DNA of 64,000 bases from an uncultured Thermoanaerobaculia bacterium (GCA_951812325.1 OX638294.1:2148859-2212858), one strand, 5' to 3'; counted from the first letter of the stretch, positions 44,245 to 51,767 are shown. Translations and numbers: made by a program. The notes: generated from the sequence alone by a model not told the origin.

Positions 44245-45483
44245 TCACTGCTCTCCCGGCGCCGCCGTGGCGACTCCAGATCTCGCTGCTGAGCGTGCGG
44301 GCAACGCGGAAGCCGTTGTTGTTGTTCCGGTCTCCGGTCCTGTTCCTGTTGCGGTTCGCGGAGCGGAGGTTCCTCGGTTTGTTGTTCCAGGAACCGCCCC
44401 GAAGGACGCGACGGGGGGAGGGTCAGGCCCTTGCGACGGGTCGAACCACCCGTCGCGAAAGATCGCGTGACGCAGACGCCAGGTGTCCGCGTGTTCGGCG
44501 TGGGCGATCCAGCTCCGGATACGCCGTCGCACTTCGTCTTCGGACACCGTGCCGTGCCGCCAGCGGTCGCGCAGACCGCGCAGGCGGTTGCGGAAGCGGC
44601 GGACGTTCTCCTCGGGCAACCGCCTGCGGCCGCCGGGAAAGAGGACGAAGCCGAGAAACTCCACTGGCACGGCCGTCGCCTGGACTGAGGTCTTGCGCGC
44701 GTGGAGCCGCAACCGCCGCCCCTCCAGAAAGCGCACGAGACGCCCGCGCCACTCTTCCAGCCGTTCCCGGTTGTCGTGGAAGAGCGCGAAGTCGTCCACG
44801 TAGCGCACGTATCCCTTGGCACGCAGGACTTCCTTGACGAAGTGGTCCATGCAGTCCAGGTAGAGGTTCGAGAAGAACTGGCTGGTCAGATTGCCGATGG
44901 GCAGCCCGCGGCGCCGCTCAAGCGGCGTCAGCAGATCGTCGCCGGGAAAGAGCTGATAGACCGGCTCCTGCCGGTTGGCGCCGTCGATGATCCGGTCAGC
45001 GAGCTCCAGTGTGCGGTCGCAGGCGATGCGTCGACGCAGGTCCCGCTTCAGGATCTCGTGGTCGATGGCGGGGAAGTAGCGAAGAATGTCGCAGCGCAGA
45101 ACATGGCGGAAACGATCCCGGAACTTCTCGTAGCGGGCGACCGCGCGGTGCGTGCCCTTGCCCACCCGATTGGCGTAGCTGTCGTGAATGAAGCCGCGCT
45201 CGAAAATCGGCTCGCAGACGGCGCAGAAGGCATGGTGAACCACCCGGTCCCGAAAGGGGGCCGCGGAGACGATGCGATGCTTCGGATCGCGGATCTCGAT
45301 CTTCGTGTAGCGTCCCGGACAATAGCGGCCAGCGTGCAACTGCCGCTCGAGCCGCAGGACCTCGGTCTCGAGGTTGGCAAGAAAAGCGGCGACGCCCGGC
45401 TTCCCGCGCTTCGCCCGCGCGGCGCGCAGTGCGGCCGCATGCAGCGCCTCGAAGGAGGCGATGCGGTCGAACAGGTCAGGCAC
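44245..45483 (-). CDS. DGR reverse transcriptase RT1
   Basis: 412 residues from the GTG at 45483, which overlaps the avd1 stop. Motif A carries Asp 132 (RCDILRYFPAIDHE). The DGR-specific form of motif 4, LPIGNLTSQFFSNLYL, is at 194-209, where other RTs have QGxxxSP. Motif 5 is YVDDF at 228-232, and the thumb VEFLGFVLFPGG near 274. In DGRs this enzyme copies the template-repeat RNA with errors at adenines. Family length is about 350; the last 60 residues are an artefact-like tail because the frame reads on through TR1 before stopping at 44245. It is nearly identical to RT2, with changes such as Leu/Phe in motif A and Ala/Pro before RKTS. Confidence 0.93.
   Translation of the reverse strand: MPDLFDRIASFEALHAAALRAARAKRGKPGVAAFLANLETEVLRLERQLHAGRYCPGRYTKIEIRDPKHRIVSAAPFRDRVVHHAFCAVCEPIFERGFIHDSYANRVGKGTHRAVARYEKFRDRFRHVLRCDILRYFPAIDHEILKRDLRRRIACDRTLELADRIIDGANRQEPVYQLFPGDDLLTPLERRRGLPIGNLTSQFFSNLYLDCMDHFVKEVLRAKGYVRYVDDFALFHDNRERLEEWRGRLVRFLEGRRLRLHARKTSVQATAVPVEFLGFVLFPGGRRRLPEENVRRFRNRLRGLRDRWRHGTVSEDEVRRRIRSWIAHAEHADTWRLRHAIFRDGWFDPSQGPDPPPVASFGAVPGTTNRGTSAPRTATGTGPETGTTTTASALPARSAARSGVATAAPGEQ
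44291..44410 (-). repeat. DGR template repeat TR1
   Basis: 120 bases which, read on the minus strand in the target-gene frame, encode VLRGGSWNNKPRNLRSA, then NRNRNRTGDRNNNNGFR and VART. AAC codons cluster exactly where the target genes vary, as in known template repeats. It lies just downstream of RT1, whose open frame runs through it in another frame. It differs from TR3 at one base of the core: minus-strand G at 44332 where TR3 has A. The matching variable regions are 47596-47715 and 52282-52401. Confidence 0.9.
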
Positions 45484-45833
45484 CGCCACGACCGGCGTGC
45501 GCCTTTCCCCAGGCGCCGACCTTCCGCCCCGTCTCATCGATGGAACGCGCGGCATACTCGTAGCGACGCCGGTCAAGTGCGCGCAGATCGCAGGCCAGGC
45601 GGAACAGGAAACGGAGCTTCTCAAGCCCCAAGTTGGCGGCAGCGAGATGATCGGCTCTGCGCCGTGAGTAGGTCGCCTCGATCAAGTGTTCAAGGACGTC
45701 CAGTGCCGTGTCCTGGATCCGGTCTCCCAGCAGGAACTTGCGGCTCCGGGGGAAGCGCTCCACCACCGGCACGAGCCACAGAACGAACCGGTAGTGGGAC
45801 TCAAGAGCAGGACCGGTCGCTCTTGCCGCTCCC
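45476..45833 (-). pseudogene. avd: DGR accessory gene avd1, 5' end separated by an IS3-family insertion
   Basis: The body encodes HYRFVLWLVPVVERFPRSRK, FLLGDRIQDTALDVLEHLIE and LEKLRFLFRLACDL with DETGRKVGAWG, the four-helix bundle of the bAvd family that helps the RT bind template RNA. In unit II the gene starts at an ATG 26 codons before HYRF. In unit I that ATG and first codons lie at 47426-47481, beyond the IS. No ATG is visible in frame upstream of the body here, so expression would need a GTG inside it (45772) that omits the first helix start. The body itself is undamaged. Confidence 0.75.
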
Positions 45834-45872
45834 GGAACCTGGCAACGACATTGACACAGCGGTGTTCTGGAT

Positions 45873-46871
45873 TTACTGAGTCGTTTCTGCAGTCTCGCTG
45901 TCGGGTTTGTTGATCCATACAGCCTGGGGCAGTGTCGGATGCACGGGCACGCCGCCGCCGAATCGTTCAGGGTGGCGTTTCCAGGCTGCTCTCAGGGTGC
46001 GCTGGCGCTGCTCGATGACGGCATGGGCCCGGCCGTAGTGGACGGTCTCGGGTGTGAGCATGGCGATTCCGGCATGGCGGTGTTCCGTGTTGTACCAGGG
46101 GAAGAACGACCGGCAGTAGTCGGTCGCGGCGTCCTGGCCGGGGAAGCGGCCTGGGAAGTCGGGGTGGTACTTGAGGGTCTTGAACTGGGCTTCGGAGTAG
46201 GGGTTGTCGTCGCTGACCCGAGGGCGGCCGAGGGACCGGTTCACGCCGAGGCGCGCGAGCAGTTGAGCGGTGCCCTGGCTGGTCATGGGGGCGCCTCGGT
46301 CGGAATGCAGTGTCAGGACATCGGGCTTGACGCCGTGCTTGAGGCAGGTCTCCTCGATGAGCCTTTGGGCGAGCGCGGAGTTTTCGCGGTCAGCGACCAT
46401 CCAGCCGACCGCGTAGCGGCTGTAGAGGTCAAGCAGGACGTAGAGGTAGTAGTAGTTCCAGGTCTGCGGTCCGAGCAGCCTGGTGATGTCCCACGACCAG
46501 ACCTGGTTGGGCACGGTGGCGACCAGCTCCGGCTTGGCGTACTGCGGGTGAACCCGCTGGTTGCGGCGGTCCTTCACCGGGTGATTCGCTTCGAGAATGC
46601 GGTACATCGTGCGCTCCGAGCACAGGTACCGGCCCTCGTCGAGCAGGGTGGCCACTACTTCTCCCGGCGAACGATCGACGAAACGAGGCGACGCAAGCGT
46701 CGCCTCGACCCGTTTCCGCTCTACTTCGCTCAGTGCCCGGGCAGGCGTGGGGCGGGGCTGCCGTTGCCCGGGAGCGGGCCTCGCGCGACGATAGAAGGTC
46801 GACCGCGACACGCCCAGCGCCCGGCACGCCGGCGCGACGCCGACCTGCCGGGCCAGGGACCTTGCCGCCAT
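45873..46871 (-). CDS. IS3-family transposase OrfB (rve integrase domain)
   Basis: 332 residues from the ATG at 46871, which overlaps the orfA stop (TGATG). An N-terminal helix-turn-helix (CRALGVSRSTFYRR) is followed by the DDE core: Asp in VWSWDITRLLGP, Asp in LTLHSDRGAPMTS, and Glu in NPYSEAQFKTLKY. Catalyses strand transfer of the element. It appears intact. Confidence 0.9.
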   Translation of the reverse strand: MAARSLARQVGVAPACRALGVSRSTFYRRARPAPGQRQPRPTPARALSEVERKRVEATLASPRFVDRSPGEVVATLLDEGRYLCSERTMYRILEANHPVKDRRNQRVHPQYAKPELVATVPNQVWSWDITRLLGPQTWNYYYLYVLLDLYSRYAVGWMVADRENSALAQRLIEETCLKHGVKPDVLTLHSDRGAPMTSQGTAQLLARLGVNRSLGRPRVSDDNPYSEAQFKTLKYHPDFPGRFPGQDAATDYCRSFFPWYNTEHRHAGIAMLTPETVHYGRAHAVIEQRQRTLRAAWKRHPERFGGGVPVHPTLPQAVWINKPDSETAETTQ

Positions 46872-47351
46872 CAACAGTCCTTCCCGTCCTCGAGGCTGAA
46901 TCCCAGCAGCCCTGCAACTTTTCCCTGGACGTCCAGGATCGTGTGCGCGGCGGCGAGTTCCTTCTCCAGCCGCCTCACCTTCGCTTCCAGCCGCCTCACC
47001 TTCGGCGTCAGAGGGTTGGCCTCGACAGGCTTGCGGCCACGCTTCTTCGGCCTCAGACCGGACAGCGCGCCCTTCCGCCGCGCCTTGCGCCAGTTGGCCA
47101 GATGGGAACTGTACAGACCTTCTCGCCGAAGCAGCCGGCCCACTTCGCCGCGATCCGTGCACCGGTCCGCCTCCTCCAGAATCCGAAGCCGGTACTCCGC
47201 CGTGAACTGCCGCCGGCTTCGCCAGCACTTCCGGGTCGGGAACCCCTCCCGCAGACGACGCGCCGGCCCCGGGGGCCTCGTCGCTACGCTCCTCAACCCC
47301 CGGGGCCGGGAGCTCCGAGCCGCCGTCAAGTCTCTGCTCTCGTCTTGCCAT
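46871..47351 (-). pseudogene. IS3-family OrfA, frameshifted
   Basis: Starts at 47351 (MARREQRLDGGSE) behind GGAGG, reads to GGVPDPEVLAK, then needs a one-base shift near 47230 to continue as RRQFTAEYRLRILEEADRC. After that come LLRREGLYSSHLANWR (helix-turn-helix) and a leucine-zipper-like VRRLEAKVRRLEKELAAA. Without OrfA the element should not move on its own. The alternative start in the second frame (47329) would give an N-terminus unlike the family. Confidence 0.7.
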
Positions 47352-47531
47352 CGATCCTCCTCGCAAACGTGTGCCCTCCACTATTCAACGGGACGGCCCC
47401 TGTGTCACGTACGTTGGCAGAGAGGGCTCCCGCCCGTGCCGTCCGACGCTCTTGCTGTTCCCCCGACAAAGCTCTCTGCATGCCATGCCTTCCTCGCCAC
47501 AGCCGAAAGCGACTGCAACCCGGGCGCCGGA

Positions 47532-47553
47532 CCAAGGGGGCCAGCCCCCTTGG
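47532..47553. promoter_or_regulatory. DGR hairpin after variable region VR1
   Basis: Perfect 10-bp inverted repeat CCAAGGGGGC / GCCCCCTTGG with a two-base centre, 34 bases beyond the stop of target 1. Known DGRs need a hairpin or cruciform just after the variable region for efficient retrohoming; position and GC-rich stem fit. It is equally perfect after VR2. Confidence 0.8.
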
Positions 47554-47586
47554 AACCCCCCCCGGAGGAGGTAAAGAGGTAAAGAC

Positions 47587-48858
47587 TCACGGGGTGAGCG
47601 TCCGGGCAACGCGGAAGCCGTAGTTGAGGCTCCGGTATCCGGTCCAGCTCCTGAAGCGGGACGCGGAGCGGAGGTTCCACGGTGGGTAGTTCCAGGAACC
47701 GCCCCGAAGGACGCGAAAGGAACAGTTACCGAGCAGCCAGGCGCTGCCGTCGGACGGCGCCCCAACGTAGCTCCCGTTCCAGCAGTCCTCAACCCACTCA
47801 TATACGTTGCCATGCATGTCGTGCAAACCAAACGCGTTTGCAGCAAACGAACCCACTGGCGCCGTCCTGTCATCGTCCCAACGGCTACCGCAACCATCGC
47901 AGTTCGCACGGTTATCACCAATCTCATCGCCCCAACTGTACGCCGTGCGGCTCCCAGCCCGAGCAGCGTACTCCCACTCCGACTCGCTCAACAACCGATA
48001 CTCGAAACCCGTCTCCGCCGAAAGCCACGCAACGTACTCCTGCGTGTCCTCCCAACTCACCCGCACCACAGGACGATTGCCGCGACCCCAACCCGCATCA
48101 TCTGGAACATGACGGCAACCGCCAGCCTCCACGCATGCATCCCACTCAGAAAACGTCACCTCGTACTTCCCCACCGCAAGAGGCGCCGGAATCGTCACCG
48201 TATGCACCGGAAACTCATAGCTCGAGCACCCCACGCCCGACACACAGCCCATCTCAAAACTGCCGGCCGGAATCACGGCCGACTCCGGACCACCGCCGAC
48301 GGCGCCACTACATCTGAAGGCGCTCGTATCGCTCCTGGTTGGAGCTGTCGTGCCCGCCTCGTTTGTATGAGTCCAGGTGTCCCCGTCCGGCCCGGTGACC
48401 CGAAGCTCGAAGCCGAGGTCCGTCACCGGCGCCACGAAGACCCATCGGTGACCGTTGTACTCGCAACCGTCCAGCACCTTGACCAGAACCTCGGCGTTCT
48501 CACGGCTGAAGAACCAGAGAATCCCGGATTGACTGGAAGCCCATACACCTGCCCGCGCCTGCCCCGTCTCGCCTTCGACGGTGATGTAGCACATGCGAAC
48601 CCTGTAGCCGCCGTCGAACTGAAGCACGTCGGACGTCGGCGTACAAGGGCCGTCCGTCGAAGAGCTGCCAACCGGAATCACGACCAACTCCGGACCACTG
48701 CCGCCTGAACGCAGAGCATCGCGAACGCTCGCCAATGGCGATCCTTCGTCGGCCCCCAAAGCAGCCGAATCCGCCACCTCCTCCTGACGCGACTGTGCAG
48801 CGACTGGACTGGTGAACATCGCGAAAGCGATCGTTGCGCCGACAAACAACTTGAACAT
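47587..48858 (-). CDS. DGR target protein 1: secreted VKVLDG domain plus FGE/C-type-lectin-like variable domain
   Basis: 423 residues. Signal peptide MFKLFVGATIAFAMF ending VAAQ; about 60-190 is the VKVLDG domain (GILWFFSRENAEVLVKVLDG), ending TNEAGTTAPTRSDTSAFRC. About 196-423 is an FGE-sulfatase/SUMF1-type fold: HTVTIPAPLAVGKYEVTFSE, RPVVRVSWEDTQEYVAWLS, SEWEYAARAGSRTAYSWGD and LHDMHGNVYEWVEDCW. This C-type-lectin-like fold is a classic DGR target. Residues 382-421 are the variable region (WNYPPWNLRSASRFRSW, then TGYRSLNYGFRVART). The protein is probably exported and displays a diversified binding surface; its ligand is unknown. A conserved inverted repeat lies 27 bases upstream. Confidence 0.9.
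   Translation of the reverse strand: MFKLFVGATIAFAMFTSPVAAQSRQEEVADSAALGADEGSPLASVRDALRSGGSGPELVVIPVGSSSTDGPCTPTSDVLQFDGGYRVRMCYITVEGETGQARAGVWASSQSGILWFFSRENAEVLVKVLDGCEYNGHRWVFVAPVTDLGFELRVTGPDGDTWTHTNEAGTTAPTRSDTSAFRCSGAVGGGPESAVIPAGSFEMGCVSGVGCSSYEFPVHTVTIPAPLAVGKYEVTFSEWDACVEAGGCRHVPDDAGWGRGNRPVVRVSWEDTQEYVAWLSAETGFEYRLLSESEWEYAARAGSRTAYSWGDEIGDNRANCDGCGSRWDDDRTAPVGSFAANAFGLHDMHGNVYEWVEDCWNGSYVGAPSDGSAWLLGNCSFRVLRGGSWNYPPWNLRSASRFRSWTGYRSLNYGFRVARTLTP
47596..47715 (-). repeat. DGR variable region VR1
   Basis: 120 bases aligned without gaps to the template repeats. By hand alignment the core differs from TR3 at 15 positions, all template adenines (for example AAA to CCA, AAC to TTC, AGG to TGG). 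Against TR1 one of these is a G-to-T change. Two further differences lie in the last 15 bases (CGC/CGG and AGC/ACC), the region where the initiation site differs between template and target. Confidence 0.88.
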
Positions 48859-48884
48859 AAACGCTTATCCTTCCCACACCATGG

Positions 48885-48918
48885 CAATCATGGTGATTGA
48901 ATGTGATTATCATGATTG
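48885..48918. promoter_or_regulatory. Conserved inverted repeat upstream of target 1
   Basis: CAATCATG and CATGATTG arms of 8 bp, 18 bases apart, centred about 43 bases upstream of the start. The same element is at 53574-53607 before target 2 and, slightly worn, at 57890-57919 before target 3. AT-rich against a GC-rich background, so an operator or a promoter-overlapping site is plausible. Confidence 0.55.
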
Positions 48919-48989
48919 AACAGTCGGTAATGGTGCATGCCATGCCGTCCTCGCCACAGCCGAAAACGACTGCAACCCGGCCCGCCAGA

Positions 48990-49090
48990 CCAAAGGGGCC
49001 AGACCTCTTGGAATTCCCAAAAGAGGTGAAGAAATGAAGACTCACGAGGTGAGCGTTCGAGCAACGCGGAAGCCGAAGTACCTGCTGGTG
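48990..49090 (-). pseudogene. Relic of an FGE-type C-terminus with decayed hairpin, behind the unknown secreted gene
   Basis: At 49042-49075 the minus strand reads FGFRVARTLTS then stop, the exact ending of the target proteins. A decayed hairpin (CCAAAGGGGCC / CCTCTTGG-type arms at 48990-49011) follows at the expected distance. The sequence before it does not align to the template, and no target gene is attached. Confidence 0.7.
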
Positions 49091-49135
49091 TACGTCGTAG
49101 TCAAGGTTGCTGCCGCAATCCAGACCCGAGTCAAA

Positions 49136-49999
49136 TCATGGCGACTCGACGCAGTGTGGAAAGTGCTGCCTGATGAGCTCGCGGTCAGGGGGGGACACAG
49201 GCCACTCAAACGCTGCAGTGTCTTCGTGCTCCCCGGACCGAACGGCCACCCCGAAGGTCCGCTCGCTCGAAGCAACCATGCCCACAGTCGGTATGGTAAC
49301 TGTCTGGCCCTGTTCCTCGACCGTGGCGCGGTCCACCCGGATCTCCAGAATTCGATCGCCATGGTCGGACTCGCCGGCGGTGTACGCCCACCATTCGCTG
49401 GACTCCGGATCGTCCTGGCGCACAGTCAGCTGGGCAGCGCAGGCCCGCGTCAGCCACAGGATCCCCAGAAGGTGATCCTGATCACTGCGCATTGCAGGGA
49501 CGACGGGCGAGACAATCTCGTCCGAAAGCGGCACCGACTCACCCCAGTCGTTCTCGCCTGGCTCGAAAAACCAGGCCGGTTGACTCTGGAATTGCTCCTG
49601 AGCCTCCTCAGCCTCGTGGTCTACCGGCCATGAATAGCCGTGAGCGTTTGCGACCTGCCTGGCCTGAACCTCAAACTCAGCCGTCGCCGAAAAGGAGCAC
49701 AAGCGCGCGGGCGGCGCAGAGTCATTCGTGAAGTAGACACTCTGCACTTCGTAGAAGTCGGAATCCTCTGTGTGTCCCGCAACATAGTGCGAGTAACCTG
49801 CCGCCTGACAGGCGCTGGCAGCCCGAACAGCAAGCGCCCGATTGCGGGCTCTTACGCCGCGAAACAGAGATGCCACCCGAACTTCGCATTCGTTCGGCGA
49901 AAAGCACTCCAGCCATGTCGGAACAGTCCTGGCCTGGCCGTGGCCATCCGCGGGCAGCGTCAGAGCCAAGGCAATGGCCACCATCATTGTGAGCTTCAT
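49136..49999 (-). CDS. Unknown secreted protein, copy 1
   Basis: 287 residues from the ATG at 49999, with GGGGAGG upstream. Signal peptide MKLTMMVAIALALTLPADG, cleavage after HGQ. The mature protein has Cys-containing segments TWLECFSPNECEVRVASLF and ASACQAAGYSHYVAG, then WFFEPGENDWGESVPLSDE and a C-terminal RELIRQHFPHCVESP. I recognise no family. A near-identical copy lies at 53825-54688, differing by a handful of residues (for example Ala/Val before HGYSW, Gly/Glu in VRSxEHED). It sits between the small cassette gene and a relic of a DGR target end, so it may have replaced a target gene. Confidence 0.75.
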   Translation of the reverse strand: MKLTMMVAIALALTLPADGHGQARTVPTWLECFSPNECEVRVASLFRGVRARNRALAVRAASACQAAGYSHYVAGHTEDSDFYEVQSVYFTNDSAPPARLCSFSATAEFEVQARQVANAHGYSWPVDHEAEEAQEQFQSQPAWFFEPGENDWGESVPLSDEIVSPVVPAMRSDQDHLLGILWLTRACAAQLTVRQDDPESSEWWAYTAGESDHGDRILEIRVDRATVEEQGQTVTIPTVGMVASSERTFGVAVRSGEHEDTAAFEWPVSPPDRELIRQHFPHCVESP

Positions 50000-50049
50000 G
50001 CGTGAATCGACCTCCCCTTTGCTACGCATTGGTGTCAGTGCGCTTCCGG

Positions 50050-50391
50050 CTAACGACAGCTGAACGCGCTCGTATCGCTCCTGGTTGGCGCCGTTGTGCC
50101 CGCCTCGTTGGTGTGGGTCCAGGTCTCGCCGCCTGGCGAGGTGACGCGGTCGTTCCTGAGCGACGGTTCGCGCTCCAGCAGGACGCCGCCCTCCATTGGG
50201 ACGCTTGCGGCGGAGAGCACCCGGCCGAAGACAATCGTCCCGGTCCGATCGACCATCGACCCGTCGCTGGGCACAATGTAGGTGATGGCCGCCGCCGGGT
50301 GCGCGGCCGCCAGGACCGTTGCCAGGAGCATGGCGCCGACCGTGCCGAGTTGACGGGAGGGGGAAAGGCCACAAGCACCGATCGGTTGCAT
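50050..50391 (-). CDS. Short secreted hybrid protein: metalloprotease N-terminus joined to a VKVLDG-domain end
   Basis: 113 residues. The first 75 match the start of the metalloprotease (signal peptide, ITYIVPSDGSMVDRTGTIVF, VPMEGGVLLEREPSLRND). The rest (GGETWTHTNEAGTTAPTRSD, TSAFSC) is the end of the VKVLDG domain of the DGR targets. So a large deletion fused two gene families. GGAGGCG precedes the ATG at 50391. The frame is intact here at the base where the copies at 43537 and 55000 are shifted (GCAAGCGTCCC against GCAGCATCCC). Function unknown; it could simply be an unselected remnant. Confidence 0.55.
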   Translation of the reverse strand: MQPIGACGLSPSRQLGTVGAMLLATVLAAAHPAAAITYIVPSDGSMVDRTGTIVFGRVLSAASVPMEGGVLLEREPSLRNDRVTSPGGETWTHTNEAGTTAPTRSDTSAFSCR

Positions 50392-50411
50392 GGGGTTCGC
50401 CTCCGGTGGAC

Positions 50412-50700
50412 AAACTACGCGAAAACGTGGCCTGTAGTCGAAGGTCTGTGCGTGTCGCCGCCCAACTGGCGCACTATGACACAGGAACCGTCTGGACGCA
50501 ACATGACGGAGTTACCTGTGCGGGTCGCGTGAAGACCTCCGGGCCCGGAGTGGAGCGGATCCCATGTGGCGCGGGCTCGCGCCACGCGGGTTGCTCCCCG
50601 GTCGGCCCTCGTTCCCCGAATCGAGGGCGGCCCGACATGCCCCGTCTTCGGGCCTGGCCGGACGGGTGTCTGAGCGCTGCCGGAGCGACCGCAGCACGAC
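50412..50700. repeat. Repeat R, copy 2
   Basis: Parallel to 43741-44040 and 55100-55398. Its right edge abuts the end of RT2 directly: the 250 bases that elsewhere hold the IS-end relic and the template repeat are deleted. Confidence 0.8.
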
Positions 50701-50705
50701 CGCGG

Positions 50706-51767
50706 TCAGACCCCCCGCGACAGGACGAACCACCCGCCGCGAAAGATCGCGTGACGCAGACGCCAGGTGTCCGCGTGTTCGGCGTGGGCGATCCAGCTCT
50801 GAATACGCCGCCGCACTTCGTCTTTGGACACCGTGCCGTGCCGCCAGCGGTCGCGCAGACCGCGCAGGCGGTTGCGGAAGCGGCGGACGTTCTCCTCGGG
50901 CAACCGCCTGCGGCCGCCGGGAAAGAGGACGAAGCCGAGAAACTCCACTGGCACGGCCGTCGCCTGGACTGAGGTCTTGCGCGGGTGGAGCCGCAACCGC
51001 CGCCCCTCCAGAAAGCGCACGAGACGCCCGCGCCACTCTTCCAGCCGTTCCCGGTTGTCGTGGAAGAGCGCGAAGTCGTCCACGTAGCGCACGTATCCCT
51101 TGGCACGCAGGACTTCCTTGACGAAGTGGTCCATGCAGTCCAGGTAGAGGTTGGAGAAGAACTGGCTGGTCAGATTGCCGATGGGCAGCCCGCGGCGCCG
51201 CTCAAGCGGCGTCAGCAGATCGTCGCCGGGAAAGAGCTGATAGACCGGCTCCTGCCGGTTGGCGCCGTCGATGATCCGGTCAGCGAGCTCCAGTGTGCGG
51301 TCGCAGGCGATGCGTCGACGCAGGTCCCGCTTCAGGATCTCGTGGTCGATGGCAGGGAAGTAGCGAAAAATGTCGCAGCGCAGAACATGGCGGAAGCGAT
51401 CCCGGAACTTCTCGTAGCGGGCGACCGCGCGGTGCGTGCCCTTGCCCACCCGATTGGCGTAGCTGTCGTGAATGAAGCCGCGCTCGAAGATCGGCTCGCA
51501 GACGGCGCAGAAGGCATGGTGAACCACCCGGTCCCGAAAGGGGGCCGCGGAGACGATGCGATGCTTCGGATCGCGGATCTCGATCTTCGTGTAGCGTCCC
51601 GGACAATAGCGGCCAGCGTGCAACTGCCGCTCGAGCCGCAGGACCTCGGTCTCGAGGTTGGCAAGAAAAGCGGCGACGCCCGGCTTCCCGCGCTTCGCCC
51701 GCGCGGCGCGCAGTGCGGCCGCATGCAGCGCCTCGAAGGAGGCGATGCGGTCGAACAGGTCAGGCAC
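50706..51767 (-). CDS. DGR reverse transcriptase RT2
   Basis: 353 residues from the GTG at 51767, overlapping the avd2 stop. Motif A RCDIFRYFPAIDHE, DGR motif GLPIGNLTSQFF and YVDDFALF are all intact, and length is typical of DGR RTs. The last residues (GGWFVLSRGV) differ from RT1 because a deletion removed the following template repeat and replaced the end. With its own avd2 uninterrupted, this is the best candidate for an active enzyme in the window, but it must use a template transcribed from another unit. Confidence 0.93.
   Translation of the reverse strand: MPDLFDRIASFEALHAAALRAARAKRGKPGVAAFLANLETEVLRLERQLHAGRYCPGRYTKIEIRDPKHRIVSAAPFRDRVVHHAFCAVCEPIFERGFIHDSYANRVGKGTHRAVARYEKFRDRFRHVLRCDIFRYFPAIDHEILKRDLRRRIACDRTLELADRIIDGANRQEPVYQLFPGDDLLTPLERRRGLPIGNLTSQFFSNLYLDCMDHFVKEVLRAKGYVRYVDDFALFHDNRERLEEWRGRLVRFLEGRRLRLHPRKTSVQATAVPVEFLGFVLFPGGRRRLPEENVRRFRNRLRGLRDRWRHGTVSKDEVRRRIQSWIAHAEHADTWRLRHAIFRGGWFVLSRGV

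Larger units (their letters stand above)
45834..47425 (-). mobile_element. IS3-family insertion sequence within avd1, about 1.6 kb
   Basis: Comparison with the uninterrupted unit II copy (around 52117) places the borders: GCTCCC(G) is found on both sides (45828-45834 and 47426-47432) and once in unit II. The ends are imperfect inverted repeats: the left has GGCAACG then TGACACAG, and the right, read inward, has GCCAACG then TGACACAG. It carries orfA and orfB of the IS3 type. The element is absent from units II and III, so it arrived after duplication. Confidence 0.85.
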
